A DNA stretch of 64,000 nucleotides. Origin: an uncultured Porphyromonadaceae bacterium (GTDB lineage Bacteria; Bacteroidota; Bacteroidia; Bacteroidales; Muribaculaceae). Every line of letters begins with the position of its first letter. The first letter of the stretch is position 1. The notes beneath the pieces are model-generated. The model did not search any database. It saw only the letters and a list, made by a program, of their open reading frames with translations, and was not told where the DNA came from. This document shows, piece by piece, positions 16,063 to 25,700 of the stretch. Location of the stretch: positions 1 to 64,000 of the forward strand of contig CABUPJ010000006.1 in assembly GCA_902493335.1 (NCBI GenBank). Direction: 5' to 3'. The position numbers and the translations under genes are program-made.

Positions 16063-16986
16063 TTGATGATAACAAAAGACTATTTCAAAATATCGGTTGT
16101 TACTGCCGTAACTATGACTTTCACAGTCCTTTGCGGCTGTAACAAAGACGAGGTCATTGACGACGACAGCGGCGAGGCGTTGCCCGGCAGCGTCCGCGTC
16201 GAGGTCATCGACTACTCGCCCGCACCGGGCCAGTTTGTAAATATCGTCCCGCGATATGCCGAGGGCGACGATGCGGCCACGATCAACCGCAAGGCCACCG
16301 AAGCCCTCAACAGCGGCGACTATATCTCGCTCGGCGCCTGGGGCGGCAGCATCACCCTGAGACTCGAGAGATATATACGCAACCTTCCCGGACGCAGCGA
16401 CTTCGCAGTCCTCGGCAACGCATATTATACGCCGAACGCCTCTGACGGGCGCCAGTGCGGCAGCTCCGAACCGGGCATCATACTCGTCATGGAAGACCGC
16501 AACGGCAACGGCAAGCCCGACGACGGCTGGTATGAGATTCCCGGCTCAGAAAACGCCCGCGCCACCGACGCGACTTACTCCGTGACATATAACATACTCG
16601 GGCCGCGGCAAATAACCTGGACGGACAATCTCGGAGCCACTGGCACGCTATACGACGGCTCGGACTACCACGAACAGCCTTTCGTGCCCCAGTGGCTCAA
16701 TGTCGGCAAGACCATGACCTTCACCGGCCGACGTCTGCCCGACAACGGCTTCTATGACTCCGAATCAATGCAATACAAGCAATATGTCTACGACGGTTAT
16801 GCCGACTGCCGGCCCAACAACGACGCCGCCCGCGGCATCGACATCAGCAGCGCCGTCGACGCCGACGGTCGTCCGGCCAATCTGTCGCGCGTGGACTTTA
16901 TCAGAATATATACCGCCGTACTTCAGGTCAACGGCCCGATGGGCGAATGTTCGACCGAAGTTGCCGGCATTGAAGCACTTCATTAA
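16063..16986 (+). CDS. Surface lipoprotein of the Bacteroidetes cell-surface-protein type
   Basis: A 307-residue lipoprotein: signal sequence and lipobox VLCGC put lipidated Cys at 26. The body contains GWGGSITLRLERYI, FAVLGNAYY, EPGIILVMEDRNGNGKPDDGWYEIPGSE and ITWTDNLGATG. From memory, these blocks match cell-surface proteins of Bacteroides, some of which lie beside vitamin B12 uptake genes. No BtuB or B12 gene is here, so that link is weak. The Asp/Asn-rich RNGNGKPDD resembles a calcium-binding loop. It is the first gene of a long plus-strand run; the next gene starts 12 bp after its stop. Confidence 0.75.
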   Translation: MMITKDYFKISVVTAVTMTFTVLCGCNKDEVIDDDSGEALPGSVRVEVIDYSPAPGQFVNIVPRYAEGDDAATINRKATEALNSGDYISLGAWGGSITLRLERYIRNLPGRSDFAVLGNAYYTPNASDGRQCGSSEPGIILVMEDRNGNGKPDDGWYEIPGSENARATDATYSVTYNILGPRQITWTDNLGATGTLYDGSDYHEQPFVPQWLNVGKTMTFTGRRLPDNGFYDSESMQYKQYVYDGYADCRPNNDAARGIDISSAVDADGRPANLSRVDFIRIYTAVLQVNGPMGECSTEVAGIEALH

Positions 16987-16998
16987 TCATCTGTCACA

Positions 16999-17937
16999 AT
17001 GGATTTGTCTGTTTTGCTTATCGCCGCGCTGCCGGCATTCTTCACCGACGCCGGCGTCAGCGTCGACGACCTCGGCTATGTCATCGAAAATGACGACCCC
17101 ACACGCGAAACTGTCATCGACTGCCGCGCGTTGCTGCGCGATGATATCACCCGCGCCGACATCACCGACGACATAATCGACGCGGGCGCTGTCGCCATCG
17201 AACGCGTGATGCCTGTCGCCGAAAGCAGCTGGCTCGCCTCGTTCAGAGTCGAGTATGGCGAGTCGCCGGCATGGTATTTCATTGTCACATACCGCAATGA
17301 CGGCACGGTCGCCGACGCACTATACGCCGGACGCTGCGATGACCGCTCATTTCTCTCGCCTGTCGCCTTTGCCGACAGCGATGGCAACAGCGTCGAGCTA
17401 TATGTCGAATACAATTCCATCGTCCCCGCATGCGAGATTACTCCCGAGGGACACCCGGCACTGACAATCTTCAACAAGACCGTCTTCCGCGACCCGGTGA
17501 CTGACGAGAACTTTCAGGCAGGTGACGACGAGATCACAATAGCCATCGACAGCGACGGCACCATGACACTCACCGGCATACGGCCCGGCTCTGACGCTCT
17601 CGAAGCGCTGACGGCGCGCTATCAGTCTGCTCACGACAGAGCGTCGCTTCTGTCATCGCTTCGTTCAGAGCTGCTGCGTTTCACCCCCTACTCCTCGCGT
17701 CCTACTCCCGCACGTCTGCGTCAGATTGCCGCTGACGAAGACAACGACGCCATGACCGCAAGATTTTTCCTCCTCGACCCCGACGGCGTCGCCCGCGCGG
17801 CTCTCTCCGACAAGACAATACTCATGGCTCTCGCCCGCGCCGACAACGCAGTCACCGACAGCGGGCTTCAGGCCATTAACGACGCGTTGCTTCGCGACGC
17901 TCTCGCCGACGCGCTAAAAAATACACCTTTGAATTAA
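16999..17937 (+). CDS. Protein of unknown function
   Basis: A 312-residue protein that I do not recognise. It has a short hydrophobic start (MDLSVLLIAALPAFFTDAG) that could be a weak signal sequence or part of the fold. The middle has beta-strand-like sequence with many Asp (about 85-200), and the C-terminal 100 residues are helical, Leu/Ala/Arg-rich. It lies between the surface lipoprotein gene (12 bp gap) and the first glycosyltransferase gene (17 bp gap), with the same GC-rich codon use, so it is real and probably co-transcribed. Confidence 0.65.
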   Translation: MDLSVLLIAALPAFFTDAGVSVDDLGYVIENDDPTRETVIDCRALLRDDITRADITDDIIDAGAVAIERVMPVAESSWLASFRVEYGESPAWYFIVTYRNDGTVADALYAGRCDDRSFLSPVAFADSDGNSVELYVEYNSIVPACEITPEGHPALTIFNKTVFRDPVTDENFQAGDDEITIAIDSDGTMTLTGIRPGSDALEALTARYQSAHDRASLLSSLRSELLRFTPYSSRPTPARLRQIAADEDNDAMTARFFLLDPDGVARAALSDKTILMALARADNAVTDSGLQAINDALLRDALADALKNTPLN

Positions 17938-17954
17938 TCACAACACAGAAAAAC

Positions 17955-19082
17955 ATGAACCAACCGTTACGCATCCTTCTGATGGGCGATTACAGCAACT
18001 GCCATCGCACCCTCGCCACAGGGCTGCGCAGCCTCGGCCACGACGTGACAGTCGTCTCAGACGGCTCGAAATGGCAGAATACAGCCCGCGACATCGACAT
18101 AGCCCGACGCGGCAAATCCCGGGCCGCCGGGCTCGAACTGATGCTGCGCCTGCGCTACGGCATAATGCCACGTCTCAAGAACTTCGACATAGTCGCCATT
18201 CACAATCCCGGATTCCTCAATCTCAGACCGACGCGTACAAAATATTTCTTCGACCGGCTCAAAGGTGAAAACCGCTCGATTTTCCTCACGGCAATGGGCA
18301 CCGATTCGGCCTATCTCGACCTCTGCTCGGCTGCCGACTCACCGCTGCGTTATACCGAATGGTTTATCGACGGCCATCCATCGCCGCTCTATCTGAGCAA
18401 TCCCGCAAAATGGCGCGACTGGCACAACGACGAGATACGCTCGTTTCACGAATATGTCTACGACAACATTGACGGAGCCGTCTCAATACTCTACGAATAT
18501 CATCTGGCGATAACCCGCGCCCTCGGCCCCGACAAATGTGCTTTCGGCGGTCTGCCGATTGACCTGTCGGGCATACAGCCAGTCGACCTCGACCCCGACC
18601 CCGAGGTCGTCAAACTCTATCTCGGCCGTCACCGCGAGCGCTGCATAGAGAAAGGCACAGATGTGCTCGAAGCCGCCGCGCGCGACGTCATCGCACGTCA
18701 CAAAGGCCGCGTCACCCTGTCGATTATCGAGAATCTGCCATACGACCAATATATCAAAACGATATGCGGCCATCACATCTCTCTCGACCAGCTCTACAGC
18801 TACTCGCCGGCGACCAACGCCCTGCTGGCGATGGCATACGGCCTCAATGCCGTCAGCGGCGCCGAGCCTGAATTCTACAATTTCATCGGCGAACCCGCCG
18901 GCGGCCCTGTCATCAACGCGCCGGTCGACTATGACCGGCTCGTCGAGACTCTCGACGCCATCGTCTCCGCCCCGCGCGCCATCGCTCCGCGCGGCCGACG
19001 CTCGCGGCAGTTTGTCGAACGCCATCACGACTGCCGCCATGTCGCCCAACGTTTTCTCGATTTCTGGACATCAAAGTTATGA
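17955..19082 (+). CDS. GT4-like (GT-B fold) glycosyltransferase
   Basis: A 375-residue protein without membrane segments. The N-terminus ILLMGDYSNCHRTLATGLRSLGHDVTVVSDG is the standard opening of GT-B glycosyltransferases (glycine-rich loop and acceptor side). The C-terminal half has the donor-binding pattern: KGTDVLEAAARDVI, LPYDQYIKTICGHHISLDQLY, then NALLAMAYGLNAVSGAEPEFYNF with a conserved Glu. It should transfer a sugar from a nucleotide-sugar to a cell-envelope glycan; donor and acceptor are unknown. The stop overlaps the next gene's ATG by 4 bp. Confidence 0.78.
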   Translation: MNQPLRILLMGDYSNCHRTLATGLRSLGHDVTVVSDGSKWQNTARDIDIARRGKSRAAGLELMLRLRYGIMPRLKNFDIVAIHNPGFLNLRPTRTKYFFDRLKGENRSIFLTAMGTDSAYLDLCSAADSPLRYTEWFIDGHPSPLYLSNPAKWRDWHNDEIRSFHEYVYDNIDGAVSILYEYHLAITRALGPDKCAFGGLPIDLSGIQPVDLDPDPEVVKLYLGRHRERCIEKGTDVLEAAARDVIARHKGRVTLSIIENLPYDQYIKTICGHHISLDQLYSYSPATNALLAMAYGLNAVSGAEPEFYNFIGEPAGGPVINAPVDYDRLVETLDAIVSAPRAIAPRGRRSRQFVERHHDCRHVAQRFLDFWTSKL

Positions 19083-19897
19083 CTCTCGATCTCGCACTCG
19101 TCACCTGGCAGCCTGAAGGCATCACCCGCGTCGCGGCACAGCAGTTGCCGCGAATCGACGGAGTGCGCTATGTGGTCTCATGGCAATGTCATGGCAACGC
19201 TCCCGTACCCGAATCCCTGCGGCAGCGCGACGACGTCGAGATTCATCGTTGCGAACTCACCGGTGTAGCCAATAACCGCAACAACGCCGTCGAACACTGC
19301 CGCGCCGACATCATCCTCATGGCCGACGACGACATCGCCTATGACGCCGACGCCCTCCGCAAGGTCATCGACATTTTCGAGCGCCACCCCGAGGTCGACC
19401 TCGCGACGCTGCGATACGACAGCTCGCGCAGCAAACCCTATCCGCCGGCCGAGACCAGCCTCACACTGCCTTTGCCCGTCGACTACTGGGTGAGCACCGT
19501 CGAAATTGCCGTTCGCCGCGACTCAGAAGCAGGGCGCCTGCGTTTCTGCCCCGAACTCGGTCCGGGCGCCCGATACCCTGCCGCCGAAGACGAAGTCTTT
19601 TTCCTCGCCGCAATGCGCCGTGGTGTCAGCTCACACTATTTTCCGATAAGCGTCGGACGTCACCCCGACCTCCCCAGCGGCGCCACCGCCATAAAATCAA
19701 AAGCCTACTACAAAGCCATCGGCGTCTTTCTCTCGCTATGCTACGGTCCGTCGGCTCCGCTGCGCGCCATCATACGCTCATGGCGCCTGCGCCGTCAGGG
19801 GCGCGCGCCGTTCTTCCGTTCGCTCGTCCATATAATCAAGGGCATCACCGAAGCCCCGGCAATGAAGCTCCGTAACAGTCAATATCTATGGCCATAA
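19079..19897 (+). CDS. GT2-family glycosyltransferase, first tandem copy
   Basis: A 272-residue GT-A fold enzyme. It opens LDLALVTWQPEGITRVAAQQLP, has NNRNNAVEHCRADIILMADDDIAYDADAL (the DxD-type metal site in MADDD) and an acid segment PAAEDEVFFLAAMRRG. It is cytoplasmic, with no TM helix. It is a close paralogue of the next gene along its whole length. It overlaps the preceding GT4-like gene by 4 bp and the next gene by 10 bp, so all are translated from one message. Substrate unknown. Confidence 0.8.
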   Translation: MTLDLALVTWQPEGITRVAAQQLPRIDGVRYVVSWQCHGNAPVPESLRQRDDVEIHRCELTGVANNRNNAVEHCRADIILMADDDIAYDADALRKVIDIFERHPEVDLATLRYDSSRSKPYPPAETSLTLPLPVDYWVSTVEIAVRRDSEAGRLRFCPELGPGARYPAAEDEVFFLAAMRRGVSSHYFPISVGRHPDLPSGATAIKSKAYYKAIGVFLSLCYGPSAPLRAIIRSWRLRRQGRAPFFRSLVHIIKGITEAPAMKLRNSQYLWP

Positions 19898-20718
19898 GAC
19901 CACTGACACTCGATCTCGCCCTCGTCACCTGGCGTCCCGAAGGCATCGTCCGCGTCGCAGCTCAACAGCTGCCGCGAGTCAAAGGCGTGCGCTATGTCGT
20001 CTCATGGCAGGACCACGGCGACGCCCCCGTCCCAGGCTCTCTTGAACAGCGCGAAGACATGGACATCTACCGCTGCGATGAGACAGGCATATCGGCCAAC
20101 CGCAACAACGCCATCAGCCACTGCACGGGCGACATCATACTCATGGCTGACGACGACATCACATACGACGCCGACTCTCTCACAGCCGTCATCGTCGCTT
20201 TTGAAACACGCCCCAGGCTTGACATCGCCATGCTACAATTCACCGGTACTGTCCAAAAGCCTTATCCTGACTGCGAAATACCGCTAACATTCCCATTGCC
20301 CTACGGGCTTTGGGCCAATACATTCGAGATCGCAGTCAGACGCAGTTCACAGGCAGGAAATCTACGATTCTGCCCCGACTGCGGCCCCGGGGCCATATAT
20401 CCGGCAGCTGAAGATGAAGTTTTTTTTCTGACGGCATTAAAAAAGAATTTGAATTGTCGGTTCCTACCGATTACAATCGGCACGCACAACGGTCCGACAA
20501 GCGGGCAGCTGCCTGTCACCTCTAACGCCGCACTCGAAGCTCTCGGCATATATGTCGGCCTCGCCTACGGCATCGGGGCGCCTCTGCGCGTCTATACCCG
20601 TGCCCGGTTGATTCAACGGCAGGGTCGCGCATCGTTCATCCGCGCATTCGCTGGCATCATGTCAGGCATATTCAAGGCCCCGGCTTTCCGTCGAAAAAAC
20701 AAGAAATATCTATGGTGA
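19888..20718 (+). CDS. GT2-family glycosyltransferase, second tandem copy
   Basis: A 276-residue paralogue of the upstream gene, with matching blocks LTLDLALVTWRPEGIVRVAA, ILMADDDITYDADSL and IYPAAEDEVFFLTAL. Roughly two thirds of the residues look identical by eye, so this is a tandem duplication that has diverged. The middle part (about 20210-20500) is slightly AT-richer than the first copy. It overlaps the next gene by 7 bp. The pair may add two similar sugars or act as a heteromer. Confidence 0.8.
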   Translation: MAIRPLTLDLALVTWRPEGIVRVAAQQLPRVKGVRYVVSWQDHGDAPVPGSLEQREDMDIYRCDETGISANRNNAISHCTGDIILMADDDITYDADSLTAVIVAFETRPRLDIAMLQFTGTVQKPYPDCEIPLTFPLPYGLWANTFEIAVRRSSQAGNLRFCPDCGPGAIYPAAEDEVFFLTALKKNLNCRFLPITIGTHNGPTSGQLPVTSNAALEALGIYVGLAYGIGAPLRVYTRARLIQRQGRASFIRAFAGIMSGIFKAPAFRRKNKKYLW

Positions 20719-21623
20719 GAATCAGCGTCATAATACCCGTCTACAACCGCGCCGGAGTCGTCATGGCGACTCTCGATTCTGTCGCCGCGCAGACATGTCG
20801 CGATTTCGAGGTGATCCTCGTCGACAACAATTCGACTGACGATACCCTCGCCGTGCTCCGGCACTGGCGCGACAGCATCGCTGACGGCGGTATGACTGTC
20901 AGAATTCTCGAGTGCGCCACACCCGGTGCGTCGGCGGCGCGCAACATAGGTCTGGCCGCGGCGTCGGCTCCATGGACGATGTTTTTCGACTCTGACGACA
21001 CGATGCGGCCGCGTCATATCGCCCGCGCCGTCGAAGCTATCGAAGCCAATCCCTACGCCACGCTTATCGGCTGGAACATAATGCTCCACGAAGGTCAGAA
21101 AGCCTCGGTCAAACCATTCAACCCGCGCAATCTGTCACGACGCAACATCTTCGAAGGCTCGATGGCGCCGCAGCGCTACTGCGTCAGCACCGCGCTCGCC
21201 CGTCGTGCCGGAGGCTGGGACGAAAGCGTCATGCGCTGGAACGACATCGAATACGGCCAGCGCATCCTCGCCCTCAAGCCTGTCACGGCCTTCGCCGGCA
21301 ATGAAATCACAGTCGATGTCATCGCCGGCGACCAATCGATAACAGGGACGAGCTTTGCCGCCGACGCCGACCGGCTAAATCACGCTCTCGACACCATAAA
21401 AGCAACCATTAAAGGCCCTGAGGCCGACATTGTCGAACTCAAACGCGCCATCACCGCCGGACTATGTGCCCGCGAGAACAACACCGTCGGGCGCACGATG
21501 CTCGACCGTGCCCTCAACGCAACTTCCAAGCCACGCCAACGACTACTACTGCGCTCGGCCTACGGCTATACAGCCATCGGCGGACGCGGCGCCGCACGTC
21601 TGTTTCTACCCCTTTTCCACTGA
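20712..21623 (+). CDS. GT2-family glycosyltransferase
   Basis: A 303-residue enzyme with the textbook GT2 start ISVIIPVYNRAGVVMATLDSVAAQTCRDFEVILVDNNSTDDT, the metal site FFDSDDTMRPRH (near residue 97), and WDESVMRWNDIEYGQRIL as the catalytic acid region. It belongs to the WcaA/glycosyl-transferase-family-2 type. It overlaps the upstream GT2 gene by 7 bp. Its stop is only 20 bp before the zinc-ribbon gene, with no terminator or promoter between. It is the last of the four glycosyltransferases in the run. Confidence 0.88.
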   Translation: MVRISVIIPVYNRAGVVMATLDSVAAQTCRDFEVILVDNNSTDDTLAVLRHWRDSIADGGMTVRILECATPGASAARNIGLAAASAPWTMFFDSDDTMRPRHIARAVEAIEANPYATLIGWNIMLHEGQKASVKPFNPRNLSRRNIFEGSMAPQRYCVSTALARRAGGWDESVMRWNDIEYGQRILALKPVTAFAGNEITVDVIAGDQSITGTSFAADADRLNHALDTIKATIKGPEADIVELKRAITAGLCARENNTVGRTMLDRALNATSKPRQRLLLRSAYGYTAIGGRGAARLFLPLFH

Positions 21624-21643
21624 CTTTAACCATAATACCTATA

Positions 21644-22693
21644 ATGACACACTACCACGACAAACACTTCAACACAACCGACAACAGACTCTACCGTCAG
21701 GCCGAACGCTACGCCGAACTGCGCAAGACCGACGACGGCGACAACTCCAGCCACTGCCGCCGCTGCGGCGCGCTCCTGACAACCGGGGCCGCTTTTTGCG
21801 AAGATTGCGGCGAACCTGTCCCGGCCGCGCATACCTGCCCCGACTGTCACGCCGAAGTGGCTCAGGGCATGGCTATATGTCCGGTCTGCGGACACAGCCT
21901 CGTCACTGACCGCTGTTCATTCTGCGGCGCTCCGATGGACACCGGCGACCGTTTCTGCGCCGAGTGCGGCAACCCGCGCGAAGGCATCCGCTGTCCCCGT
22001 TGCGGTGCTCATAATCAGCGTAGTTTCTGCCGCGTGTGTTCCCAGCCGCTCAACGACATGGCCCTGAAAATGCTCGAGCGTGTCAAAGACGATCCGCGCG
22101 TAGCCGAAGCACACCGCCTGGCACTCGAACTGGCCGAACTCGAAAACCAACTCGCAGATGCAGGTCTGATCGACATCGACGGCGACGCTCAGGTGATCAA
22201 TCCCGATGACAATGCCATCGGTATCACAGACGAAGAGCGGCGCACTCTCGCCGATTACGACAGACTGATGTCTATGGCCGGCAACACACCGGCCGGCAGC
22301 AGCGGCGCCAAAGACGCGGATAACGGTAATGCCGGCGGCAACTTCGCCGTGAAAGAACGCCGTCGGTTCAAAGTCGGCAGCTCGTCGGCCGCCGACGCCA
22401 TTGCCGCCTACCGTCTGAAAGCGCGCGAGATGCAGGCCGCCCTCGACGCCATCGTGCCCGATGAGGCTATGAATGCCGAAGAGCAGCGCAATTTCTTCAC
22501 AGCCTGCCACATCGTTGTCATGACTGAAGTAACGACACGCAGCCGCGTCAAAGACGGATGGATATGCAACTGGTGTGGCTGCCACCATTCAACGCCGTCT
22601 GAATGTTACCGCCCCGAACTCGGCGGCAAGTGGATCTACCGCGAAATCGAAGTCAAGACCCGCGCCGCAGGTACTGACTGTGTAAACATCTGA
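21644..22693 (+). CDS. Multi-zinc-ribbon protein, first gene of the kinase-AAA cassette
   Basis: A 349-residue protein starting at the ATG at 21644; an in-frame extension upstream overlaps the GT2 gene and is not protein-like. Four zinc ribbons lie in tandem: Cys pairs at 38/41-52/55, 65/68-79/82, 91/94-105/108 and 117/120-129/132. An acidic helical linker follows (135-200), then a disordered Gly/Ala/Asn stretch, a helical domain and a final Cys/His cluster (WICNWCGCHH) near residue 315. There is no membrane segment. Such ribbon arrays usually bind protein or nucleic acid. The kinase gene begins 25 bp downstream, and the AAA protein two genes on also starts with a zinc ribbon, so the three probably work together. 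Not recognised as a named family. Confidence 0.8.
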   Translation: MTHYHDKHFNTTDNRLYRQAERYAELRKTDDGDNSSHCRRCGALLTTGAAFCEDCGEPVPAAHTCPDCHAEVAQGMAICPVCGHSLVTDRCSFCGAPMDTGDRFCAECGNPREGIRCPRCGAHNQRSFCRVCSQPLNDMALKMLERVKDDPRVAEAHRLALELAELENQLADAGLIDIDGDAQVINPDDNAIGITDEERRTLADYDRLMSMAGNTPAGSSGAKDADNGNAGGNFAVKERRRFKVGSSSAADAIAAYRLKAREMQAALDAIVPDEAMNAEEQRNFFTACHIVVMTEVTTRSRVKDGWICNWCGCHHSTPSECYRPELGGKWIYREIEVKTRAAGTDCVNI

Positions 22694-22718
22694 TTTAAAA
22701 TTCATCACGACTACGACC

Positions 22719-25700
22719 ATGAGTACAAAAACACCCATACCGTCACCGCCTCCGTCGACTTCGCCCTCAGGCACGGCCGGTATCGACGCCCCCGGCACAG
22801 GCACGTATATAGCTCCCGGCAGCGGCACGGCAATCGCCGGCGGCGGAACAGCGGTTGCCTCAGGAGGTACCGCCATCGCCACCGGTGGCACAGCTGTCGT
22901 CAACGACAAAGGCGGCGGCGCGGCGCTTCCTGCCGACCGTGACAGCTACAGGCTCGGCAAACTCGATTTCAAAGTCATCAGACGCCTGTCGTCTGCCACA
23001 GGCGAGGCATCCGTGCTTTTGGCCGAAAACGGCGGCAACAGCTTCGCCATCAAACTCTATCGTCCGGGGCACCGCCCCGACGACGGCGTCATCGGCCGCC
23101 TATGCCGCGCACGAGGCAACGGCCTGACAGTCGACGTCTATGACCACGGCGTGTGGCACGACCCCGACGACCCGTCGGTCGAACGATATTATGAGGTGCA
23201 GCGCTATTATCCTGCCGGAGGTCTCGAAGGCGAAAACATCCGCGGCAACGAACAGCGTTTCCGCGAAATAGCGCTTAACATGGCCTCGGCCATCGATTTC
23301 TGCCACAGTCACAGGATATTGCACCGCGACATCAAACCGGCAAATTTTCTCTATGCCGACGATTCACACCGCCGCTTCGTGCTCGCCGACTTCGGCATCG
23401 CACGCGGCATCGCCGCCGACGGCCGCTGTAAAATCGACAGCGGACGCACACCTGTCTATGCGGCTCCCGAATGTTATATCAGCATCGACCGTCGCCTTAT
23501 AGACGTCGACCGCAAGAGCGACTACTACGCTATGGGCATGTCGCTTCTTGCCCTGTGGATAGGCGAAGACAGCCTCCGCGGCAACGAGCGCGAACTCATC
23601 ATGAAGAAACAGAACGAGGCGCTGCCCTATCCCGACGATATGTCGCCCCACACTCTCTCGCTCATCAAGGCGCTTACACGCCGCGACATCGCGCAGCGCG
23701 CCGACTTCGCCACGATAAAACGCTGGGCTGCGGGCGAGACGGTCTTTGATATGGCCGACTATCACAAGAACGCCACCGGATTCAGAATCATTTTCAACTC
23801 GTCGCGCAACCAGATAGCCCAAAGCCCCGCCGAACTGGCCGCAATGATGTGGAACGACCAGACTCTCGCCATAAAATATCTATACAGCGGCACACTGAAG
23901 CAATGGTTCATGGACCTCGGACGGCCCGAGACAGCCGTCGAAATCGACAACATCGCCGAAGAGCTCTATCCCCACAACCACAGGGCCGGCCTCTATGCCG
24001 TCTGCCTGTTGCTCGACCCCGAGATGCCATTCACGGGGGTCAAAGGCAACAGCATAGTCACACCGGCCGAAATCGCCGCCGAGCTCTGGGCCAATGCCTC
24101 GACATACAAAGAACTGCTCGCAAGCCCTGACGCCCTGCTGTATGTCTACATGCGTTCATGCGGTCTCGAAGCTATCGCCGGCAAATACCCCCGCCTAATC
24201 GCGCGCGATGCCGACTGCTATTTCTTCGATCTCATATATACACTCGACCCCTCACTCCCCTATCCCGTCAAAGACATAAAAGGCAAATGGCACAACGCCC
24301 GCAGTGTCAACGACATAATCGCCGTCGCCCATGACCCGGGTCTCGACGCGGTCTCGCTAAAGCATATCATGAGCGACGACTTCACGACCTGGCTCTCGGC
24401 TCGCGACAAAGCGCTCGCCGGCAAGATCGCCGATACGGCGCGACGTACCCGCGACTGCTGGGCCACACTATATGCCCTCGCACCGGCCGCTTCCTACAAT
24501 TTCGTCACCGACGCCAATGCAATCGACTATCTCTTCACACCCGCCCAGCTGGCCGAAGAAATCAGCCGTGAGATGGCCGGCCTCTCGACTCTCGGCCTGA
24601 AGCTCACCGAGCAGCTGGGCCGCAGCGCCTTCGACGGCTCACGTCTTCACCGCTACCTCGAGTCAAAAGGCAAATATGACCGCCAGATCAGCTGGGTGCG
24701 CTACTGCAAGAACCTCACATCGACCGACAATGCCGGCAAGATTGGCCCATATAACGACGACATCGCGACATACAAGGTGATACGCGGCTGGGGAGGCTCA
24801 TGTCCCTACTATCCCGCGCATGGTCACGGACGCAAACTGCTGAGTCTCGCCGATGTCGACAGCTGTCCGTCATCGGTGCTGAGTTTCGAGAAACAGCGTC
24901 TGGCCGACTGGCTGACCGGATTCTTTCAGGAAAACCCGTCGGCAGACTACAAACGGCGCTCATATTCAGACCTGACCGGCGACTATTATGACTACCTCGT
25001 CAAGCGTCTGCCCGACTGCAACTATATCAGTCGCTCGTCGAAGCTAGCCAAGACTCTCAACGCCGCCATCGCCGACGAGAAACAGGCGTGGAAGAATATC
25101 CATACGATACAATGGCTCACAGTGCTGCTGTGTTTCATTCCCATGCTCGCCACCTTTGTCATACTGCTCGTCACCGGTTTCAGCGACATCAGCCGCGTGC
25201 TGCGTCCGCTCATCGAGGCCTCGGGCCACTATGCCGGCATCGCTCTCGGCATCATCGGCGGACTGGCAAGCATGGCTTCGTCGCGTCCCAGTCTGATCGG
25301 CGCGGGCATCGTCGGACTCATAATCTACGGCCTCACCGTCTTTGTCTTCAAGTTTCTCGTCGTGCTCGCTCCGTGGCTGCTGGCGGCTCTGCTCGCGCTT
25401 GCCATCTGGTATTTCGGCCGCGACATCTTCATTTCGACCAAGAAAAAAGCCATGGCCGGCGTGTCGGCGGCGTCGATGAACGACACCGTCCACCTCAGAC
25501 TCATCGGCGAGGCTTTCGGCACGACATCAAAGATCTTCAAAAACACTCAGCCGGGCTATCTGCTCGACATGCTCCGCAGCAGCACCGACGAAGCTCGCTC
25601 GAAAATCAAGAAGATGCTGCGCTGCGGCGCAGTACTCCTCATACTGTCAGCCGCAACCGTGGCCTTCAACATCTTTGTCACGCCGACACTTCTCGACAGC

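Noticed and set aside
21464..21643. 60-residue N-terminal extension of the zinc-ribbon protein
   Set aside because: It overlaps the GT2 gene in another frame and is Arg/Pro/Thr-rich nonsense; the ATG at 21644 is a better start.
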